64,000 nucleotides of DNA, taken from positions 53,623,493-53,687,492 of the forward strand of contig CM046832.1 in assembly GCA_025618425.1 (NCBI GenBank), in the 5' to 3' direction. A program made the position numbers and the translations under genes. Shown in pieces: positions 58,211 through 64,000 of the stretch. Below the pieces are notes generated by a model. The model did no database searches. It had not been told where the DNA came from and saw only the letters and a list, made by a program, of their open reading frames with translations. The DNA is from Heliocidaris tuberculata. Lineage: Eukaryota; Echinodermata; Echinoidea; Camarodonta; Echinometridae. Within the stretch, counting starts at the first letter, position 1. Each line of letters begins with the position of its first letter.

Positions 58211-58273
<63 letters not shown>

Positions 58274-59092
58274 TCATTCTGTTGAAAATTTTGACAATGG
58301 AGTTTGCATGACTCCGAAAGGTACCATACCTTCAAATGCTATGTTTTCTTTGTTGTTTTTATTTTGAAACTGTCGTCCTTTTGGAAATATTTTATACTTC
58401 TCTTTGGGAGGGAAAATAAATGAGACTGTGCCCACTATGCAGCAATGAGAGGTGATCTTTCTTTCGAACAGAACATTTTTATTGAAAGCAGTATACCTCA
58501 GGCAAACCAATACAATCCCTGATATGAAGATTTGTTGTTGACAATAGATACGGCATTAGAAGCTAATAATAATGAGAAAATAATAATAAATCAAATAAAT
58601 CATAATACTATCACATGAATCATTTTCAATTTTAGGTTTACCATCACAGCAAAGGTGAATAATGTAAGTTTTTCAAATTCATATTTATTTTTTATGTGGA
58701 TTTTCATAAAGCAGGTTAGGCTTGGATTCCAGGCATAAACGACGATGAAGTTTTTCCGTGCAACGCAACATGAAAGAACGAGATTACGAGTAGCATTAGA
58801 ATACCTCTCCAGACAGGATTCCAGTATAACCACGCATCTTTTGTCGCTTCTGTCATTATACATGTTGAACCTGGTTGTTTGGGGGTAAAGGATCTGTTAT
58901 TTCAACAACTTTGTTCTGATATTTCTTTCACAGCTATGGTAAAGAAAAAATAAGTTTCTTCATTGTACATGTATAGCAATGCTGACAAATTTAAAATGGG
59001 TGCATCATTTCTTGTCTTTGCATCCACAAATGAAAATGCTCAACAAAATTTTCTAGTGAAATCATTATAAAAAAAACAACAACTGAACACAT
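55947..59092 (-). other. Upstream RASSF intron, no C1-start exon seen
   Basis: Should separate the C1-end exon from the missing upstream exon(s). Contains a (TA)n tract and a short (AC)n at about 57378-57396. No His/Cys pattern of a C1 start and no typical RASSF short-isoform first exon could be read on the minus strand. Confidence 0.5.
58214..58269. repeat. (TA)n microsatellite
   Basis: About 28 uninterrupted TA units. Length is likely polymorphic. Confidence 0.97.
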
Positions 59093-59162
59093 TCTGCTGA
59101 GAACCAGAAGGAAGCTAAGTCTGTTACACAGTATGAGTGATTGCCCATTGGCTCTCAACAGA
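59093..59162. repeat. 72 bp hairpin repeat, copy C
   Basis: TCTGCTGAGAACCAGAAGG pairs with CCCATTGGCTCTCAACAGA; the inner stem is more decayed than in copy B. It lies 14 bases from the TTAA of the next element. Confidence 0.68.
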
Positions 59163-59179
59163 CAACATCATCTTGTTAA

Positions 59180-59585
59180 CCCTTTCGAGACAAGAATTAT
59201 TCAAGGGCTAACTTGATCACATTTTGTTCTTCAAATTGGCAACAATAATATTTTTCTTTTAGTGCCACATGGTTCTAATAAAATGTAATGTCTTCAAAAA
59301 AACTATACGTGGTTACTAACTTTGTTGAAATTGGAAAGAATTGCCAATTTTGATAAAAAACAGTGATTTCAAACCTCTTAATATGTTGCCAATTTAAGAA
59401 TTTTGGAGCTTATTCTCCTTTTAAAAATTCCTGGCATCAAAAGCAATATGGTCATGCAACAAAAATGGACACATTGTATGCAGAAATTTTTGCTTGTTCT
59501 ACTCGTGCATCTGGTATATTTTTAGAGCTCTGAATCAAAAGATATTGAAACAAACCACAAAATGTGGTCAATTGTCTCGAAAGGG
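59180..59585. mobile_element. piggyBac-like MITE, copy 2
   Basis: Intact TTAA at both borders (59176-59179, 59586-59589) and inverted ends CCCTTTCGAGACA and TGTCTCGAAAGGG. The interior matches copy 1 (30231-30638) in opposite orientation, e.g. ACATTTTGTTCTTCAAATTG and its complement. Confidence 0.83.
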
Positions 59586-59589
59586 TTAA

Positions 59590-59891
59590 AGTGTACTAAT
59601 CAGCTGAAAAAAATCATTTGTCTAAAGCTAGAAAGTATAAAATCAACCTCAAAGATCTTTATCTGGCCTTCTATAGAGTTGGGTTCCGCAAGAGCCCTTA
59701 TTTTGGCGAGCGCCTAAGGATGCATTGAGTAGTCTACTCACGAGTCGATCTTACGCTTTAATATAGAGAATGTAATTAACTTGCAATATGTCTTTATAGA
59801 AGTAATGTTTGAAGCCCATATTTTGGATATATTATAACAAATTATAACTTCTAACATACAGAGCAAAATATTTTTTGGTGATTGGTACCCT
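59590..59891. mobile_element. TTAA-flanked MITE, second family, copy 2
   Basis: Starts AGTGTACTAATCA directly after the TTAA that ends the neighbouring piggyBac-like element, and ends TGATTGGTACCCT before TTAA (59892-59895). The interior matches 31135-31395 in reverse orientation. The two elements share one TTAA. Confidence 0.78.
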
Positions 59892-59895
59892 TTAA

Positions 59896-61799
59896 CCCAA
59901 TAACTCGGCAAACTAGACCTACAAACATATAACCCTTGACTTGTACTATTCACGGTGATCCTATAAGAAAAAGTAATGTCAGGATGCAGAAACGGAACTC
60001 ACTAAAGATAAAATTTGATGAGAACACTACACCTTTGAAATTGCTTCACAAACTTGCAAGAGGCTATAGAATACCGGTATTTGTTTTTAGAATCACATCA
60101 TGGTTTCAGATTTACTCTTGCTGTTGGAAAATTTAAAAATTCACCCGTTTGTTTGAGTACAAAATAAGTTGAAACAATGAGTCATGTGACTATATAACTA
60201 CAGATGTCTCATTGTTCTGTGCTTTGGCTGTATCACATGTCAAAAGTAGTTTGAGTTCATTCATGTACTTTTTATAATTTAACCATTCTTTTTTCTTTTT
60301 TTTTACTTTATCCTTTTACTATAAATATACATATATGTCTTGGCCTCAACAAAGACAATAAATTCTACTTAAAACTTCAGAATAACTGAAATTTGTTCTT
60401 GAATGTGTTGAGTTTGATTGTGTTCTAGTTACACGCAAACTTTAAATGAGAAAATTAACTCCTTTATTGAATGCCTGATCTCTTTCAACCAAGCTTTAAA
60501 TCCATGCATATTGGTTTTTTCCCCCTTTCTCTCATGAATGTTTCCTAAGTGATTGTTTTTGTAACTCCTCCTTAAAAATTTTGTTAAACATTTTATGCAA
60601 GGTACCTGGCATAAAATGTCATTTACCTTTTACCTGAAACTCTTTAAATCTCATAAATATCTAACTTAATTCCAATCACGAATTCCCTTTCAATTTTTGG
60701 TACCCAGCAATGATTCATACCATACCTAACCACAATCCTATAATACAAATAGATCTTACTCATTACAGGCTACATCATGTGGATTAATTAATTTTCAATA
60801 AGTACCAATAAGTCCAAACCACAACACGGTCTATGGAGAGCAGTGGCTCTCTCTAACAAATTGAAACAAAGGACCGAGCAAGCAATATGGTTTATGAGGG
60901 AAGAGATGTTATATGACCACAACTTTTGTTTCATAAGACCTGCCTGTATGCTACGCTGCATAGATATTACCAGCACTGTCATAACCGATAAGTGGTAACA
61001 TTTTTCGTTTCCTGCTGGTATATCTTCACCAGTATTACCTCCATGCATCAGTACACTGGAGGTTACATGGCAGTGGTGTAGGCTACCACTTGGAAGCCAC
61101 AGAAAATTGGCTGAAGGGACTCAGATAATTGAATATTGATCGACTTGACTGGTTTGATGGGCAGATGCTCTGTTTTATTAGGGTCAGGAGAGATAAACAT
61201 GGGGATGGACCAGGGGGAAAAAAGCTGACAAATTGACAATATAAAACTAGAAACATGAAGTCATCCACAGCTTCTATCATTTAAACTTGTACATTTTCAT
61301 AGCTATCCAATTTCAAATGTCAATGTTATTGAAATCTTGATGATCTAGTAAAATATCTGGCATAGATGTAAAAGATTGGACTCTCAGATGTTTACCTTTT
61401 CCTATCATTTCTTACATGTATATATTTCATTTGTCTTCAATAAATTGTGATTCTGGCAAGCCTGAAAATTATGTACACATGTAATAACTGAACTCGCTGG
61501 TCTATATATATAGACCTATAGCTATAGTCACTAGTATGTTGATTACCAATATGTCTATAGAATGTGTATGAAGCTGACATCTGGTTCTTAGCCAGCAGTA
61601 TCATCCTCATTAGTGTCCATTATATCTCTGTGTATTTGTAGAGAGATAGCATTGATGAGCACAACTAAGACAGTGTGAGCCAGCAAAATTCCTCACCTAG
61701 ACCAGGTGGTGTGCTACATATTAATTGACTTTTCTATTTTCATCCAGAAAAAATAATTTTTATAGTCCTAATGATGGCATGGATGAGTCCTTATGATCG
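59896..61799 (-). other. Upstream RASSF intron, nothing recognised
   Basis: AT-rich, unique-looking sequence with no exon, repeat family member or RNA gene supported. Confidence 0.45.
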
Positions 61800-61871
61800 T
61801 CTGCTGAGAGCTAGATAGACATTAGCTCATATGATTTAATACACAAATTAACGCCATTCTGGCTCTGAACA
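61800..61871. repeat. 72 bp hairpin repeat, copy D
   Basis: TCTGCTGAGAGCTAGATAG and ACATTAGCTC pair with AACGCCATTCTGGCTCTGAACA. More diverged than copies A and B. A right half only also occurs near 63085-63114. Confidence 0.62.
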
Positions 61872-63207
61872 AATGATGCGATGTATGATAGCTCGGGCTC
61901 TTTCATCATATGACTGAGCAGTAGAGCATTACTATGTGCATCCAGCATATCAGATAAAGGGACTTGATGAGAATGAAATTACCGGTAGAAGAAAAGAATT
62001 CTTGTGCCATGAAATCGAAGACCAAGATGGGCCATCCAAAGTTCAATTTGACCACAAAAAAAGAAGGGGAAAAAAAAGCACAGATAGTAAATGCTAATTG
62101 TGTAAAATATTGCACTTTACAGTCACACATGACTTCATTTCTCCTTGGCTTTTTCAGAGGCATATGAAATTAATATGTGAAAATTGATAAGTATTCAGCT
62201 ATGAGTGCATGTAACAGTACAGTACGATGGTGGATGTTTTCACATAACTCCTCCTGCATGAATTAGAACCCCATTGTAATTTTCGCTCAGTATAATCCTT
62301 TGAAACAAATTTCAGTTACAAAATGTCTACTGCAAATCCATTTTTTAACCTAAAACATGGCTAGTTAAATAAAAGGCCTTTTTATTCTTTGCTTACATCA
62401 GTGAAATGTATCATATCTCATAGTCACTTAGACAGATGTTTCATATCATGCATAAAACCTGGATTCAATCTCAACTGTGCATGGTAACATGAGTATCTTT
62501 AGCACCAAAAATTATTTTAAACAAAAGTTGAAACTTTTGACTCATTCCAGTTCCATGAACAATGACCAAAAGTACAAGAATGTGGGAGTTGTCTTGTGTA
62601 CAAAGAACAGACCTCGATACAAAGAGTCAGACTGCATGGTTCGGTTCTTTTGGTTTGACCCTGTGTATACTAGGTGCATAAAGAACCTTCGCTTCTTGAT
62701 TCAGAGAAAGAAGGAAATACAGACATCTTAAAACTATGTTCATATGACAATCAATGATTTAGACATTTTAAAAGTTTTCTACACAACATAAAGAACAAAT
62801 TTTATGAAGAGACCTAGCAAAGAGTGCCAGGCAGTGTAATTCGAGGCCATGAAGAGGATAAATGATAGTTGATATATTTTAGCACCACTGGGCTGAAACA
62901 GAAATTATGGCATTGAGTAACCACTAATCCTTCTATCTATTCATCTTTGTGAATCATAGGTATATTTCAAACAGATCAGGCAGGTTGATTGGTTGAGGAT
63001 TAGGCCCTAATACATTAGATCCTAATTGTATCATCATCGTCTCATCTGCTCAGAAAAAGAAGGCCATTAAATTGTTATCATTTAACACAGAGTTAATGTC
63101 CTTCTAGCTCTCACATACTATATACATGTAAAAAAAAAAAAGCTCAAAAGGGTCATATCTAAAACTCATTTACTCATGAAAAACTCAATAGCTACGTTCA
63201 TACAGGA
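61872..63207 (-). other. Upstream RASSF intron, nothing further recognised
   Basis: Apart from the half hairpin near 63085-63114 and an A-run at 63129-63140, no feature could be supported. Confidence 0.45.
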
Positions 63208-63390
63208 CTTGTAGTTTCAAAAACTTCAAGTTAACTAAACAACAACTCACTAACAATGACGAGGGTTCACACAGGCCCAAAACAACGACGCTCGTTCTGA
63301 AACTACAAGTCGAGCGTTAGCAGCGAGTCCAGTCATACCATCTGAAACTACTAGATAACTCAAGATAACTTAAAGTTTTGAAACTACAAG
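63208..63390. repeat. Palindromic MITE-like repeat
   Basis: CTTGTAGTTTCAAAAACTT at the left pairs with AAGTTTTGAAACTACAAG at the right. A third GAAACTACAAG copy lies in the centre near 63299-63309. Probable outer motifs GTTCATA and TGTGAAC lie just outside. Exact ends are unclear. Confidence 0.6.
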
Positions 63391-64000
63391 CAAAACTTAA
63401 AGTTTAGCTCCCTTCATGTGAACCTGACTCTTCTCATCTTGGATTTAAAGAACATATTTCCTAGATAACGACAGGATCAAACCAGATTAATTGAAACACG
63501 GGTCTACATTGTGATTTACAAAAATAATTAAAATGACGAATGTCTTCATTTTCCACAATCGGTCATAGAAATTACAAAAAGAGTGCTATTTTATCCCATT
63601 TAAATTCAAAATTGTCATTATTTAATTGCATGCTATCATAAAGTTATTTCTCAAAAATGTGGTAGTCTTTGGATATAATCAATCAATGCAACAGTTTGAA
63701 TTATCATCAATGCTATCAATGATTTATTTTTGTTACATGTTTTGTTTGTTTTGATTGAGGACATGGTTTATAAATTTCACACACATGTATGATGATATTA
63801 CCAAATAAATATATAGGAATTTCCGGTTAAAAAATATATTTTAAAAATGAAAGAATTTCCAAGGCCATGACATCTTTTTTACCCCCTTTTTATCAAATAC
63901 AAATATGATTATCAAATTTTAACTTCTCACAATATGTCTTTATTCCTTTCTTAAAGCAAAGTAAGTCTGTTTCATTTTTCAATATATGTCAGCATCATTA
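63391..64000. other. Right edge, nothing recognised
   Basis: AT-rich sequence, presumably still inside the RASSF first intron(s). Confidence 0.4.

Noticed and set aside
58041..58367. 108 aa open frame with Ile-Tyr repeats
   Set aside because: It reads through the (TA)n microsatellite.

Overview
The window is nuclear DNA of a multicellular animal, most likely a marine invertebrate deuterostome such as an echinoid. Coding sequence is a small fraction, genes are split by many GT-AG introns, the base composition is AT-rich, and the spaces between exons are packed with terminal-inverted-repeat (TIR) and foldback elements of the sort abundant in sea urchin genomes. The species assignment is inference from texture. 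The gene assignments rest on exons that join in frame.

Three protein-coding genes were found, all on the minus strand. (1) An alpha-tubulin gene, 1177-9493, has four coding exons of 3, 223, 149 and 981 bp giving 451 aa; the first exon is only the ATG. (2) Cytoplasmic seryl-tRNA synthetase, 17665-28988, has eleven coding exons giving 525 aa. (3) A Ras-association domain family gene of the RASSF1/3/5 type, 38405-55946, has six exons covering the end of the C1 zinc finger, the Ras-association domain and the SARAH domain; its first exon(s) lie beyond the right edge. They are unrelated housekeeping and signalling genes standing in tandem, not an operon or a pathway.

Region by region: 1-491 is a diverged foldback element. 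492-9940 is the tubulin gene. Its intron 2 holds a 1.55 kb foldback transposon inserted exactly at the exon 2 splice donor, and its intron 1 holds a small hAT-like element and several palindromes. 9941-15100 is a transposon graveyard with a degenerate, inverted-duplicated Tc1-like element, a putative LTR with a tRNA-Leu-type primer site, and a 5'-truncated LINE. 15101-17664 is AT-rich sequence downstream of the synthetase gene. The synthetase introns carry a hAT-like element nested inside another, a third hAT-like element with a perfect 8 bp target duplication, and several miniature inverted-repeat elements (MITEs). 28989-38404 is intergenic and contains two TTAA-flanked MITEs. The RASSF introns (38606-64000) hold further TTAA-flanked elements, a satellite-bearing element with a 147 bp tandem core and (ACGG)n, and a dispersed family of about 72 bp hairpins.

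The strongest observations are the transposon that duplicated a tubulin splice donor, the abundance of unrelated TTAA-flanked MITE families (including a nearly perfect 589 bp palindrome), the 72 bp hairpin family, and the lysine-rich, vertebrate UNE-S-like tail on an apparently invertebrate seryl-tRNA synthetase. No CRISPR array, rRNA, tRNA or plus-strand protein-coding gene could be supported.
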